Positions 49,573-61,764 of a stretch of 64,000 nt of DNA are shown one piece after another. Below the pieces are notes generated by a model. The model did no database searches and was not told the DNA's origin. It saw only the letters and a list, made by a program, of their open reading frames with translations. Positions within the stretch are counted from its first letter, which is position 1. The number at the start of each line of letters is the position of its first letter. Origin of the DNA: Rhododendron vialii (taxonomy: Eukaryota > Streptophyta > Magnoliopsida > Ericales > Ericaceae); assembly GCF_030253575.1 (NCBI RefSeq), contig NC_080562.1, positions 32,691,852 through 32,755,851 of the forward strand, read 5' to 3'. Position numbers and translations under genes: made by a program.

Positions 49573-49582
49573 GTTTTATAGG
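49573..49582 (-). promoter_or_regulatory. TATA box of DUF26 copy C
   Basis: CCTATAAAAC on the - strand, about 65 bp before the start codon, in the same context as copies B and D. Confidence 0.7.
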
Positions 49583-49805
49583 TGGTTTAATCTGAAGGGC
49601 CAGAAGCAAAGGTGACTTTTCTTCTTCTTTTGTTTATTCCCGTCAAACTGTGCTAATAAGATAATGCAGCCGGGGAATTGGTGCCGCACTTCGTGGACTT
49701 CTTCAGCAATTATATTTGATAACTTTAATCGGAAACAACTTCAGTGCATCTCTTATATATATCTCCATGGCATTGGCCTGGTCATAATCCATCATAGGTC
49801 TCAAG

Positions 49806-50372
49806 TTTAGATCCATTGATGGTATCCAGTTAGTTGTGGATCTCGACCTAGCTCAGAAGGCTAAAGAAACGGGAAAATGAAATTGGAAGCAGAAGTCGGC
49901 TAAGAAAATGTTGGGCAATCCTAAATCTAAGAAGAAAGTAGGAAGAAAGAAGAAAAATGCATTGTGTTTAGATCAATTTGGGATTGTTGCTGCGGCTTTA
50001 TCCACTTTTTCCGAAAGCACTAACAGGTTTCATCTTGATGATGTAAAGGCTACTCGTGTCTACTGATAAAATCTTGGGTGAATATTATTTGGATGTTGAT
50101 GAAGAAGCTTTAAGTAAATACATGATTGATCCTTAGTCATCTCATGAGCAGGTTTTGTTTTAAATGCCTTTTGGCTTTGGTTGGATCTTGGGTGTCCGTC
50201 TCTTTTTGGGTTTTTTGGCCTCAATTGACTTCTTGTAATCCATGGGTGGTTTTTTTTTTTCCATTATAGTTCGTGGTGGCCATATGATTGTTCGAGTTCT
50301 TTTTTGATCTATTTGATGCCTCGTTGATTCTTTTAATTTTTGTAATCTGTTTTCGAAGATTAATGACTAAAA
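49806..50372 (+). mobile_element. LINE 3' fragment inside the unit C SINE
   Basis: The sister units read straight through TCTCAAGTTCAAACCTT; here about 565 bp interrupt it. The insert has broken coding sequence (Lys-rich, KKKVGRKKKNALCLDQFG) and a T/G-rich 3' part ending in TTTTCGAAGATTAATGAC, similar in style to the LINE end at 59160-59620. Confidence 0.55.
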
Positions 50373-50488
50373 CCTTTTTACAATCTATCACCCATTTATG
50401 GTCTTTATCCAAAATTCAATGGGCTAACTCCCCACTAATAAATGGTGTGATATGCAGATATTAGTCGAGATGTTGTAAACTGGGGCGC

Positions 50489-51165
50489 TGTTTGTCGTTT
50501 GTTTTACTTGTTGTCGATGGTCAACAGAGAAATATTCTAAGTGCTGGAATGTGGATATTTGTGGTGTTGGAGTTTGATTTCTTGCCATATTTCAGGATTT
50601 CTCTGGAAGCAAACGTAATGAAGTGAATGAAAATGGAAGAAGAATAACAAATGAACTTTATTATACTTCAAAGTAGAAGTCGATCGACAGTAAGAACACA
50701 GTCGAGTGGACGGTTACGTTGCAAGCTACTCCTAAAGCAAGTAAAGTACAGATAAAAAGTATAAGCCTTTGAACAATTGAATGGGGGTTCAAAACATCTT
50801 TCATTCTTGTATTTATAGGCTGCCACTTTGACTTGAAATTCTAACTGGATGGATTCCCTCTTCTGATTTGAATCAAGTGGTTACTCTTCTTGCTCTTCCT
50901 CATCTTTCTCCACGATCTGGGTGTGGTAGTTATTTCTCTCATCGTGCACTTCTTCAATTGCCCCATAACCACGTTCTAGATGTGTTTCGCTTGTGTTTTG
51001 TCCAGCCACCACGTGTCCCTGACTGTATGCACGTCTTCAAGTACTAGTCGATTAGTCCATCTTGTGTGCTGTCACACTGTCAAATTAGCTTGTTGACTGT
51101 TGCCACGTATCACTAGTCGACTCAATCGACTTCAGTAACCAACTTACTAAAATATGGTGTAAACA
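50489..51165. mobile_element. Solo LTR, 677 bp, TSD GGCGC
   Basis: It starts TGTTTGTCG and ends GGTGTAAACA, flanked by exact GGCGC (50484-50488 and 51166-51170). A TATTTATAGG box near 50810 suggests + orientation. No internal region remains, so it arose by LTR-LTR recombination. It lies in the SINE 3' part of unit C. Confidence 0.9.
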
Positions 51166-51170
51166 GGCGC

Positions 51171-52504
51171 GTGTACGAATATTGTACTTGAAATTAAAGA
51201 AAACTAGAGAGAGAGATCGTTTGATCAACGTGGGGAAATGCTAGTCACTATTCCCTATAGAAGAACGTTTTATAATTCTTTAAGGTCAAACATGGAGATA
51301 TGATAACCACGCTCCCCCATTAGCATTCTGCAATGCGCAAATAATTGAATTTTTAGGCAATCATGCACAAAAGAGTCCCCAATGGGAATCCCACTCACCC
51401 TTTGCACTCGACTTGTTCTATGGTTTCTAGATTGCCTTTAATGTTTAGAAGTTCTAAATTAGAACTATCTTCTCTTTCTCTTTACATAAAAAAAAGGTTT
51501 AGTGGTAGACTGGTAGTTTCAAAAGCTACTTAATTGCTCACCCACTACTTTGTTATATATGTCGAGTTCATTGCTGGAAGATTAATTTTTCGTGATGGAA
51601 TTAAGGAAACTAAATAAGGTTTCCAAAAGAAGGTTAATGGTCCCTAGCCTGGCATTATATACCGTCTATGATTCCATCAAATCAAGGCACTAAAGTCATG
51701 CATAGATTGGAAGACGCACCTAAATCTAGAGAATGTGAAATTTGGTGTTCTACTTGAATGCAGGGGATGCGTACTAGTTAGTACTGTACTCTGGGATGCA
51801 AGGATCATGGTTTTGCACTATGTGGATAAAGCATTATACCCACATCGTTAAATATGTTAAATAAAAATTTAAACATTAATAGCAGGAGAGATTTAATCAT
51901 GTATGCTTAGTGTTGAAATTAAAGTATTTTGAGCTCTATCGCTGACAATAAGGGTAAGGACTTTTTGAAGATCCAATAAAGTTTTTGGCTAGCATCATAA
52001 GAAAGAGATTTTTGGCAACAAAGTCATTCAGCTTATAAGTAAAAAAAAATTGTATACACATTGGTGTTAGTGAGAGTAAATACATTTTTCTTGGCTTAAA
52101 TGAATATTGGATAAGGTTTTACCCAATCGATGCTCAATCAATCAGATATGAAGCATCAGAAAGTTGGAAATAAAGGTTATCAGGTACTTATAGAGAACGA
52201 AGAACTATCAAAATTGATTTAATGCAGGCTAATCATGTGAAAAAAAAAAGAAGAAAGAAATTGATTGGTTGTCAACTTTATATACTACTATTGCATAGAA
52301 ATCCAATTCAAAGTGCATTTTTTTTTTTTGCTATGAAAACATTAATCAGTGGGAGTTATGCAAGAAATTAAATAGTAGGCAGAAGGTATCCAGATTGTCG
52401 ACATTGTATTGAGACCATTATGAAGTTTACTTCGGCTACAGTTTTTTTTCTCTAATTAAGATACTAAAGATTAAATCGGAATAAAGTGCACTGACATAAG
52501 TACC
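51171..52504. other. Unit C promoter-side flank
   Basis: Array DNA matching 46640-48060 and 37665-38624 nearly throughout, with small indels. No gene. Confidence 0.6.
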
Positions 52505-55500
52505 TCATTAGGGTATCTCCAATGGTATAACAAAAATTGGATAATCAAAACTTACCACTTCCTCTTTTGGTTAACCATTTAACGAGTTGCCCCAATCAAA
52601 AATTCATTCTTATAGTAGAGAAAGAGAGAGAGTTTTACTTGCCTAATCAACACAGGCTTTAGAAAAATTCACACCTCTCGGTTGATTCTAGATGCGTGTT
52701 GATGCATATCTAACTTTTTGCCCACTCCATTGGCGCCGCTTCAATCAATATATACTAGCTAGACCAGTACTACAGCCGCTTCAACACTGGCAGCTCCACC
52801 CTTTGGGTTGGGTGAACACACCCAAAAAAAAATTCTTGAACTTTATCAGACTAATTTTATTATAGGCCTTATTTGAACACTCATTAATCCTATATTATGA
52901 ACATCATAGTTGAACACCTAATATAATTAATAGCCAAAATTAAGGTACATGTTCCTAATGGCAAGAATTTTTTTTAAAAGAAAAATATGAATTATGGTTT
53001 ATTGAAATCGCCATCGTGCTCAGACTCTTCTTTTTGAACGACTGGTAACTCTATATTTCCATAAAGAAGAGAACATGGTCTAGAAGGAGCCACGCCAACC
53101 TATTCGCCATTATTTTCCCTAAAAGAATGTTAGTACATCTATGAGCCAATATAATCCTCCTTGGCTGAAAATTTAAAATTTTTGTCAGGAACAATTGCAA
53201 AATCTTATGTATTTTTATGTTTTCTAATCACACTATTCATATTAATATAGAATGAAATTTGTGTACATGCTGCTGGGTGATAGATTAAAATAATTTTTTG
53301 AATAACTTTTTTAAAAATTTCCGGAGCTAACCACTACACTTCAAGTGCTGTATAGGCAAAAATTCACGAAAGATACACCCGATTCTCGCGGTGTGACATT
53401 CCATGCTTTCGGTACCACCATTTAAAACCGTGGGTTTTGGTCCTCGTTTAAACAGGTTCAAGTCAAATGGGTTAAGTGGAGCTAGTGTCATGTGTAATGA
53501 AAGAAAAGAAAGCTGGGAGTCTCACACTGGAAGTATGAATACATGTGCGACGTCTATCACGGTTTGCAAAGCCACAACCATGAACAAAGGCCTATAATTA
53601 CAGAGACTTTGACCAATTTGGTTCCTATCACATCATGTGCAAGTTTTCAACTGCTTTTTTTTCTAGGATAAAGGCAGGTTTGTTAGCTATAGTAACTGAG
53701 GTTTGAACCGCTATCAAATGAAATGCGAAATTGAACTCATTGTGAAACTATCTTAAGACCCACGAGCAAGTACTGAAACTTTTACGAGGCCAAGTTGAAA
53801 CCAAGCAAGATTGATGAACAAAAGAACTCCAAAAAAAAAAAGTTACACTATTAACTGCATGGAAAGGTTCAACTATTAGCTGCACAGACATCTATTGCGA
53901 ATTGAAGTGTGCGAGGTCCGAAATTTTTGGAAACACTTGCAAACTCTTTTTTTTTTTTGTTTTCTTGCTAAGCCAAAAGGTTGGAAAGGGAAGACCAGAG
54001 TGCAACCCTCCTCACTGAAGAGGGACTCCTAACCGCTATAGTTTGTTCAGCCAGTGAGCCAGTACCACCTATTGAAGGAATCAATTAAACTCATTGAGGC
54101 GTCCTTTCGGAGTACCCTTTACCCATGGGTGGTTAGTCCATCACCACAGCCCCACCAAGGTGGAAGTTGGACAATTAATAGTGCCTAATACACAACGTTT
54201 GGTTCACATGAACTACTACCTGGATTCAAACTCGCAGCCCAGTGGATTTTGGGTGTTTCACTCTCACACCACTTGCCATCTTGGCAATCACCTCGAACAC
54301 TTCCAAACTAACTAGCAAGGTAATACACCCATTAGAGCACCTAAAAAATATGCATATTCACCAAATCACTAACACACTGGTAGGAGATATGCTCTTTGAT
54401 TTTAAACAAATCCATATCCCACCATATTCTAATCTGATAGGTGCTTAAAAATGCACCCATTTAATTTCTTTAACCCATACTTTGCTTGTCAATCTATATA
54501 GTTACTTGGGTACTTAATTTTTATGCCGTTTTTATGACTGCAGGTCACTCAAGTCGTCGGCTTAGAATTGGATACTTTAAATCGGAGAATTAAAGATTCG
54601 AAGATGTGACCGGATGCGGTTCGGGAAAGCCCAATCCATGAGTAATGAAGGAAGTTCAATCCTAGAAGAGTTGGAATGCTTGGAGACTTTGAATCGATCT
54701 AGGAAATTTAAACCCAAACACATTTTGAAAGAAAATCATTCAAATACGGGGTTGGAAAGAAATCTGGACAGCCTTCAGTATTTTGGTCATATCTTTTAGC
54801 TCAAGTATCAGATTTAGGCAAGGTCTGCAGCATTGGAAAGCAAATTAATTCAATTTTCTACAACTTTCCAGTTTATGGGTTTTTCCAAATTCTGTAAAAT
54901 CCCGTTACAAATTCAGAACGTTTCGGAGGTCGAAAATGGGCTGGAAGCTGACTGTATAAGGCAAAAACGGGACGGTTGGGGAGTTTAGGTTGGGATTCGA
55001 CTTCCAGCAAAACAGGTTTTACCAAAGGAAGGAACTTTGGTTTTCTGCAGGATTTCTTGTCAAGAAAACACTTTCAGAAAAATCAATTTCATTTTCCTGT
55101 ACTTCACTTCACTTGCACTTTTATTGGAAATCCATTTCCCACATAACATTCCCGACAACGAAACGGACTAGTGTGACGGTTCGTGCTGGGATATATAGTC
55201 CATGCCGATTGAACTCAATATATTTTCTTGACGAGTGTCGGAAGGGATTGAAGCTCTAATGATAGTATTTAATGGTTCGAATATTGTTAAACCTTGCCTC
55301 TGCACATCGTTGTTAATTACATGGTCGGGGTCAAAGTGGATTCCAAACCATAGATTGCCCGTCTCTCCAATTTTTACTTTGTCCACTTCTTTTAGAGAGT
55401 AGGAAAAGTTCGAGTTGTTTGGAAGAGCTAAAGAGTGCAACCCTTCTTAGAGACAACGATCTTGACAAGGAGGAGTGAAATTAAAAGGATTCAATGGATA

Positions 55501-56747
55501 GTTTCTCAAAGGATTTTAGAACTCCTTATGTTTCAGAGCTTTTGAAAGAACTAGTAACTAATGGTATACCCCAAGAGAAAAATGTTTTGGGTAGTCATTT
55601 TGGTGGAATCAAATTCCTACCCCTAATCTTTAATGTTCGATGTATCTTAAGCCATGTTTTTTTTTTTTGTAAGTTCTAAAGCCATGTTGTCGGCCGGTCG
55701 ATAAGGAAGGTGTAAAATTTAATTGTGATGTATGAGTAGACAATGTCGAATTGAACTAGAGTTTTTTTAGCGTACTCATTTTCCCTCAAGTAATTCAGGA
55801 AGCAAATTGGAGTCAAAATCGCTTATCATTTAAAGCCACATAAAACCTAAGTAAATATAATGTGACTCGAAAGTTGAAGGAGCATTATGGACACCAATGT
55901 TACTGTGATATTTGTCTCGGTACATTGTTTTTTTTATTCATTTCCCGTACCATGAAACTTGTACTTAATTATACAGACAAAGGTCGAAGTGAACAATTAG
56001 ATTTTTTGTCTTTATTAAAAAAAACACATTTATTAATTTCGCGTCAAATTTTGGTTGATTAATGGTTTGTCTCGATGAGAGGAATCGGAAAAGTAAAAAT
56101 TTGTGATCCAAACTCAAATTTTTTTTAAATAAAGTCAAAAAAATCAGGCTTTTATAGAGAAAAAAAAAACAAATGCAAAAAAAAATTGAATAAAAAAAAA
56201 AAAAGTCAAGTGGCTTATATAGCCAAAACAACCCTAAATGACAACAGTGCATTGATGCTACGATTCAAAAGTTTAGTTCGAGATTAATTTAGATTAACTT
56301 TGAAAACAGAGATAATAGATCTTAATTTTGCAAAATAAATGTTTCCTATGATTTCAATAACAACACGAATTAACTAGTGATGTTCTTTGCACACATTGTA
56401 GGTTTTCAATTGTTCCATGCAAACATTGAACAAGTTGATCATAATAAAGATTTGAGCGTCCAAACAATTTAACATGATACATGATTTAATTAGTATTGTA
56501 GCACGCTATTATATTATCTTCCCGTAGAATAGGCAAACGGTCATTTCCTGTCTACAACACGTATATTCCATGCGCATCGCACGTGCTCTTTTGCTAGTAC
56601 ATAAAAAAAAAATGTAAACAAAAAAAATGCATTATTCCAACATACAAATAGGATGGGAAATACCCAACCTCAAGTTTTCGGTGTTCGATCGATAACACAC
56701 TTATTCATACATACTATATAGCTAAGAACAATATTGATACATTTTCT
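52505..56747. other. Repeat-filled spacer between units C and D
   Basis: It begins with GGGTATCTCCAATGGTATAAC, a common MITE end type. 54440-54970 resembles the leader or LTR of plant gypsy elements (CTACAACTTTCCAGTTTATG style text), decayed. A - strand frame at 55168-55440 (HSLALPNNSNFSYSLKEVDK..) has protein-like composition but no recognised domain. The last 200 bp are unit D 3' flank. Confidence 0.4.
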
Positions 56748-57476
56748 CTAGGCGTTGACGAAAGGGTAAATCTCATAACGCACGTTACAACTTCCACCCA
56801 CAACTCTCCCTCCTTCTTTCCCATCACAACACCTCGGAAGCTTACCAATAGCCCCATCGATACACTTCTTACAATCAGCACTAGAAAGATCTCTGGTACA
56901 TTGAACTAACCCATAAAGCTTCCTTGATTCCTTTATCTCCATCTCTCCGGTAGCAAACATTTTTGAGCTACCATAAGCTTCTTCCGCCAGCTTACCCAAT
57001 AACTCTTTGACCTTTTCATTGAAATATAAAGGATCACTCACATTTCGCACATTCAACAAGGAAAATTTGTTTTGGTTATCGATTTTCCCGATAAAGTCAA
57101 GGTTAGAGTATTTCAACATACAGTAATCATACCAAATGACTGCTCCTTTATTTAACTGGCAACGTTTTCGTATCTCCGTACCTGCCTCGGCAACACAGGC
57201 TAGACAGTCAGTCGTTTTGACGTCACCTCGACAGAGAGCGAGGCCGTAGGCCTGGTTTTGGCTCAGGCCCAGCGAGCCAGAACCGAACCCGGTTATCGGG
57301 GTTTTGGAATAGAGGTAAGTCATGAGCTTGTTCAAGTTCGTTTCATAAGGGCTGTTGGGAGTGAAATTTTCGGAGCTTGAGCAGAAATGATAGAGGGGGT
57401 TGGTTGCGAGGGCGAGTTGGAGGAGGAGAGAAAAGGAGAGCAGGTAGAGAGGAGAGAGAAGCCTTGAGGAAGACAT
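56748..57476 (-). CDS. Cysteine-rich repeat secretory protein, DUF26 (array copy D)
   Basis: A single exon of 242 codons with signal peptide (to about residue 24) and two DUF26 domains; CRGDVKTTDCLAC and CTRDLSSADCKKC are intact. It differs from B and C by, for example, ETNLNKLMTYLYSKTPITG, FSLLNVRNVSD where the others have FYMWN, and PRCCDGKEGG. The EK in YFNEKVKELL is shared with pseudogene A (FNEKTKELL), so A may be closest to D in this part. It is predicted to be an apoplastic protein. The TATA box lies about 65 bp upstream. No decay is seen. Confidence 0.93.
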   Translation of the reverse strand: MSSSRLLSPLYLLSFSLLLQLALATNPLYHFCSSSENFTPNSPYETNLNKLMTYLYSKTPITGFGSGSLGLSQNQAYGLALCRGDVKTTDCLACVAEAGTEIRKRCQLNKGAVIWYDYCMLKYSNLDFIGKIDNQNKFSLLNVRNVSDPLYFNEKVKELLGKLAEEAYGSSKMFATGEMEIKESRKLYGLVQCTRDLSSADCKKCIDGAIGKLPRCCDGKEGGRVVGGSCNVRYEIYPFVNA

Positions 57477-57536
57477 GGTGTGGAAGAGTTTGACGATGAG
57501 GGAGATGGGTAATTAAATCCCTCGGCGTATTGCTGC

Positions 57537-57546
57537 GTTTTATAGG
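57537..57546 (-). promoter_or_regulatory. TATA box of DUF26 copy D
   Basis: CCTATAAAAC on the - strand, about 65 bp before the start codon. Confidence 0.7.
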
Positions 57547-57726
57547 TGGTTTAATCTGAAGGGTCAGAGGCAAAGGTGAAGGTCAAAGGGTGACTTTTTT
57601 CTTCTTTTTTTTCGATTGGGATGTTGTCAAACTGTGCAAATAAGATAAAGCGGGAAAGTTGGTGCCGCACTTCGTGGACTTCTTCAGCAATTACAGTGTA
57701 TTTGATAACTTTCACGACCTTTACTC

Positions 57727-57962
57727 GGAAACAACTTCGGTGCATGCATGTCCTTACAGTTAGTAAGATATATCTCCATGGCGTTGGCATTGTGACAAAA
57801 ATTTGCTTCCTCATAGGTCTCAAATTCAAACCTTCTAACGTTCTATCACCCATATGGGTTTTTATTCTAAATTCAATGGGCTAACTCTCCGCTAATATAT
57901 GGCGTGATACACGGGTATTAACCGAGATGTCGTAAGCTAGTCCGGATACTCTACCTGAAATT
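57727..57962 (+). mobile_element. tRNA-derived SINE segment, unit D
   Basis: The best preserved copy of the unit SINE: GTTGGCATTGTGACAAAAATT, TCTCAAATTCAAACC and CGGGTATTAACCGAGATGTC then GTAAGCTAGTCCGGATAC, which aligns with the Au-type ending TTAGTCGAGGTGCGCGTAAG. Confidence 0.55.
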
Positions 57963-58339
57963 AAAGAAAACCAGAGAGAGAGAGATCGTTTGATCAACGT
58001 GGGAAAATTAATGCTAGTTACTATTCCCTATAGAAGAACGTTTTATAATCCTTAAAGGTCAAACATGGAGATATGATAACCCCCATTAGATTAGTACAAT
58101 GCGTAAATAATTGAATTTCAATCACCCTTGCACTCGACTTGTTCTATGGTTTCTAGATTGTCTAGCTATAATACCAAGAAGAAATGCATGTTTAGAACTA
58201 TCTTATCTTAAGTTCTTTACCTCGATTTTTTTTTGAAGAAGAAAAATTAATTCTTAAATACTAATCCATGGTTTGACCGCGCAACTTGCATGTGGTAACA
58301 AACAAACTAACTAACGAGGGTTTGAAAATTGATAGGAGT

Positions 58340-59105
58340 TTTTTTTTTTTTTTTTTTTTTTTGGTAAAGAGAGATTTCATTATCAAAAGGGACAAGAATA
58401 CAAGAAACAAAGGGGCATACCCCAGGAAAAGTCTAGCTACCTACTAGAAAACAAGTCAGGAACACCAAACTAAAAAACAAGAGCCTAAGAGCCCGTTTCA
58501 GAACATTTTCTTAAAAAATAAGTACTTATTTCACATTTTCAAACTAAAAAATAATGTAAATGAAAAATAATTTTTTGATTTTGTTTACACCGTATTAAAG
58601 ATTTCAATGAGATCTTTCAAACAAGATCTATATTGCATATTTTTAGATTTCAATAAGCCCATCATTTTTGAGCTTGAAATTATTTTCTTAAAAAATAAGT
58701 ACTTATTTCACGTTCCGGAACGGGGCCTAACTACAGCCAGTTACAAAATATGTTCTGAAATGTTCCAAGCTCTACACAAAGCTCTATTAACAATGCTACG
58801 ACCATAATTTCGCCAAGAAGATGCCCTATCCCGCACATCCTTGACAATAATATCATAGATGGCATCCGAAGTGTACTGCTTGTTGCCAAAAACAATGTCA
58901 TTCCTCGCCTTCCAAATGTAGTACACTGTACCCGCCATTGCTAACTTGTAGAGGGCAGATAAAGGACATTTCTTCTTGAGGTACTGAATAGCCCAACCTA
59001 TTTCTTGCCCCCATTCTGTTGGACTTCTAGAAATGCTAAACATATGAAGAATTTTACCCCAAATGCATGCTAAGAAAAAATTGATGGAGGTTTTAACCAT
59101 GGAAA
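58340..59105 (-). pseudogene. LINE ORF2 zf-RVT fragment
   Basis: The oligo(T) at 58340-58362 is the poly(A) tail of a - strand, 5'-truncated LINE. The frame at 58741-59100 contains SALYKLAMAGTVYYIWKARN and DIVFGNKQYTSDAIYDIIV, typical of the region after the zinc-binding domain. It interrupts unit D flank (compare GGAGTTCTAGAACCAGG at 37994). Confidence 0.8.
58489..58727. mobile_element. Tourist-like MITE inside the LINE
   Basis: The ends GAGCCCGTTTC and GGAACGGGGCC are inverted and flanked by TAA on both sides (58486-58488, 58728-58730), the PIF/Harbinger target. TTTTCTTAAAAAATAAGTAC occurs near both ends. Confidence 0.8.
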
Positions 59106-59159
59106 GTTCTTTCTATAAAATAAAGCCAACGTAAGCACGCATTAATTGTTAAATGGCCC

Positions 59160-59620
59160 ACTTAATTGTTGTTTCGCTATTTTGGTTTGTGCTGCTTTTG
59201 CTGGTGTGCTGGTTTATGTTTTTCTGCTCTAGTTTGCTAAAGAATTAACAAGGCTGCAATGCTCTGTTTTTTGCTGTTTAGTGCCCTGCCTCAGTTTTCT
59301 CAACTGGCATGGTTTCCTCAGGAGTCGCGATGGAAAGGCTTTGGTGCTGGAAGTTTGGAGCTGGAATTAAAGGATGCAATCTTCAGATTCCAGTACTATT
59401 AGTTTTTTGAATTCCTGTTTGTCTATTTTGTTTTGACTGCAACATTGGAACTAGGAGATGTATTTTGGTTGGCATCTTACCAATCCTTGTTATTTGCGAG
59501 GGTGCCAACTTAGTTGGGAATCTCCTGCCCTGTTGGGATGCCGTCATGCTCCAAATCCGCTTTATCTTTGTAATACGTTATCCAAAGATTAACAAATTTC
59601 TTTTTGATGATTAAAAAAAT
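59160..59620 (+). mobile_element. LINE-like 3' end
   Basis: T/G-rich sequence with many short exclamatory T runs ends in CTTTGTAATACGTTATCCAA and an A-rich tail after GATGATT. No coding capacity. Style and ending match other LINE tails in this window. Confidence 0.4.
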
Positions 59621-60039
59621 AACTACATTTTAGTTAAATCATAAATGTCTATTCTCTCCCTTGACCCGTTTCCTATCCCTTTCAAATTTAATAGTCCATA
59701 ACAACAATTTTTCTAACTCGGATAGTCTCTCATGAATAAAGATTGGTCTCATGAATAAAGATGCAAGCAATGTGATATTGAGGCCCAAAGAGGATGGAAG
59801 CTATGCGTCTAAGTAACTCATTTTCATTCATATATACCATTCTTGTGCAAGATAAATGTTACAGTAACTTGCTATGTACCAGGAATCCGACTTGTATTTC
59901 CTTGAGTTCGACTTCCGCAGAGAAGCCTAGCCAAGCCAAAATCTGAATATTTGGGACTTGTAGATTCTTTTTTCTTTCTTTTTTTGCCATTCTTTAAACC
60001 TACTAGGGGATTTATCTAGCAAAATGTTGCTTCCTTCTT

Positions 60040-60602
60040 CTTTTTCTCTTTTGTGCGTAACGTGGTGCGTTAACTGAAACTAGGCAGCATTACAAAGTCC
60101 AGCATATCCAACCCCTCTACCGAAATGCTACTAGCTTTTAAATCACGATGAATGATCCTGAACTGAGAATCTTCATGTAGATAAAGTCGACCTCGAGCAA
60201 TTCCAACAACGATTTTTGTATCTCTGTTCCCGTCCCAAACATTCTCGTCTGCTTTTATCTACACAACCCAAGCATAAGATTTTAACCTACGATTACAGAG
60301 GATTTTTTTAATTGTGAAAAGGAAAGAAAAAGGAGTGAATATGTACCGTTTAAAAGTTTGTCCAAGCCAGGCAGGAATTCATGGACAATTAACTTCTCTT
60401 TTTCTTCTAAGCAGAAACCTATAGCTTTACCAGGTTTCAATACATTAGTTTTGCAACAAACATTACTTCTGTACTGAATCTGAGTTCCCCTAGTCCCCGT
60501 CCAGACTTAGGCGAAAGTCTCTTCACTGCTATTTCCCGTCCGTTAGACAGCTTTCCCTGGGGAGGTATACAGGTTTGCCTCATGTCCACCTTATGCGCAT
60601 GC

Positions 60603-60645
<43 letters not shown>

Positions 60646-61730
60646 GAAAAGGGGAAAACAAATAAGGTGCCTTGCCATGGATTCAAACCATGGCACAAGG
60701 GTGTTAACAAGGAGGCACTTAAACACACTACCAAGCATGCCTTTGTGTAGATGTCTTCAAGTATTTATATTTAATCTTACTACGTCTATTTTTTATTTTT
60801 ATTTTTATTTTTTTGGTATTTTTGAAACGGGGGTGGCACGTGCCACCTCCCCCACTAACTACCTTCGCCCCTGCCTGTAATTAATGCTTCTTATATAAGA
60901 TGTACTACATGGTTGCATGCATGTGTAGTTTGGAGTGAAAGAAATAGTGGTGGTCGATCGGGGAAGGCTGAGAAGGCTGTTGGTGGCGGTGGTTGGTAAG
61001 GGGCGTACGTATAACAATATTAGGTTTAGGATATATTTATTGAAGATGAGGTGGTAGTCTTAAACCTTTGGCGAAATTGTCAAATGGTTGTGGAGATATA
61101 TTGGAGCCCCATGTGGCCATTCCTTCTTTTGACCCAACATATTTTATGAGCTTTATCTTCAAAGGAATGGAAGAGGCATTTATTTAATTGATCCAGTGGT
61201 AAACCTTACTTTTCCTTAAAGTTGCCTAAAATGATTCTTGAGCGGTTGGGCCATGCCGGAGGGACCATGAAGCCAGTCCATTTACCTGTTTATCCCTACA
61301 TCTACCATTGAAATTCTGGTATGAGTACTGCAACAACAGTTTCCATAATAAATGGAAGCTTCCTTCTGTTTTTTTTTTTTTTTTTGATCTGCAAGCTTCC
61401 TTCTGATTAGGACATGTTTTGATGATTTTTGTGACTGCGCTATCAGCTCAAGTTTGGCAATCTTGAGAGGAGATGCCACTGGTGCACTGAACAAGGCCAT
61501 ATACCACATCGATCAGGGTCCCGAGCTTGACTAGTGAAGAGAAAATCGGGGAGAGAAGATTTGGCAGCAAGTGAGGAGAGGGTGAGATTAAGGTTCTCTT
61601 CATAGGCACTTCCGGAAGTGGAATTAGAGTCCTAATTGCATATGGCAATGCAGAAGTAGTAGAAGGAGAACAAGAGAAAGAATGAATATAGAACCAGATA
61701 GACACCAGTATCTTTTTCATTATGATATTG
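60040..61730 (-). pseudogene. Cysteine-rich receptor-like kinase (CRK) pseudogene
   Basis: Fragments in the order of a CRK gene on the - strand. 61448-61720 has a signal-like start (MKKILVSIWFYIHSF) and ends in a DUF26 motif start (VYGLVQCTSGISSQDC). 60437-60545 encodes the kinase VAIK region (SNGREIAVKRLSPKSGRGLG), and 60340-60420 follows with GFCLEEKEKLIVHEF. 60060-60240 encodes [20 protein letters not shown], the catalytic loop, followed by LKAS and a degraded DFG area (LDFVMLP). Most of the extracellular part, the transmembrane helix and the kinase C-lobe are missing or frameshifted. CRKs are plasma-membrane kinases; this copy cannot be active. Confidence 0.8.
60605..60641. repeat. (AG)n microsatellite
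   Basis: A pure AG run of about 18 units inside the CRK pseudogene, where an intron or insertion would lie. Confidence 0.95.
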
Positions 61731-61764
61731 TGTGTTGAAGATCTGGAAGAACCGAAACAGAAAA

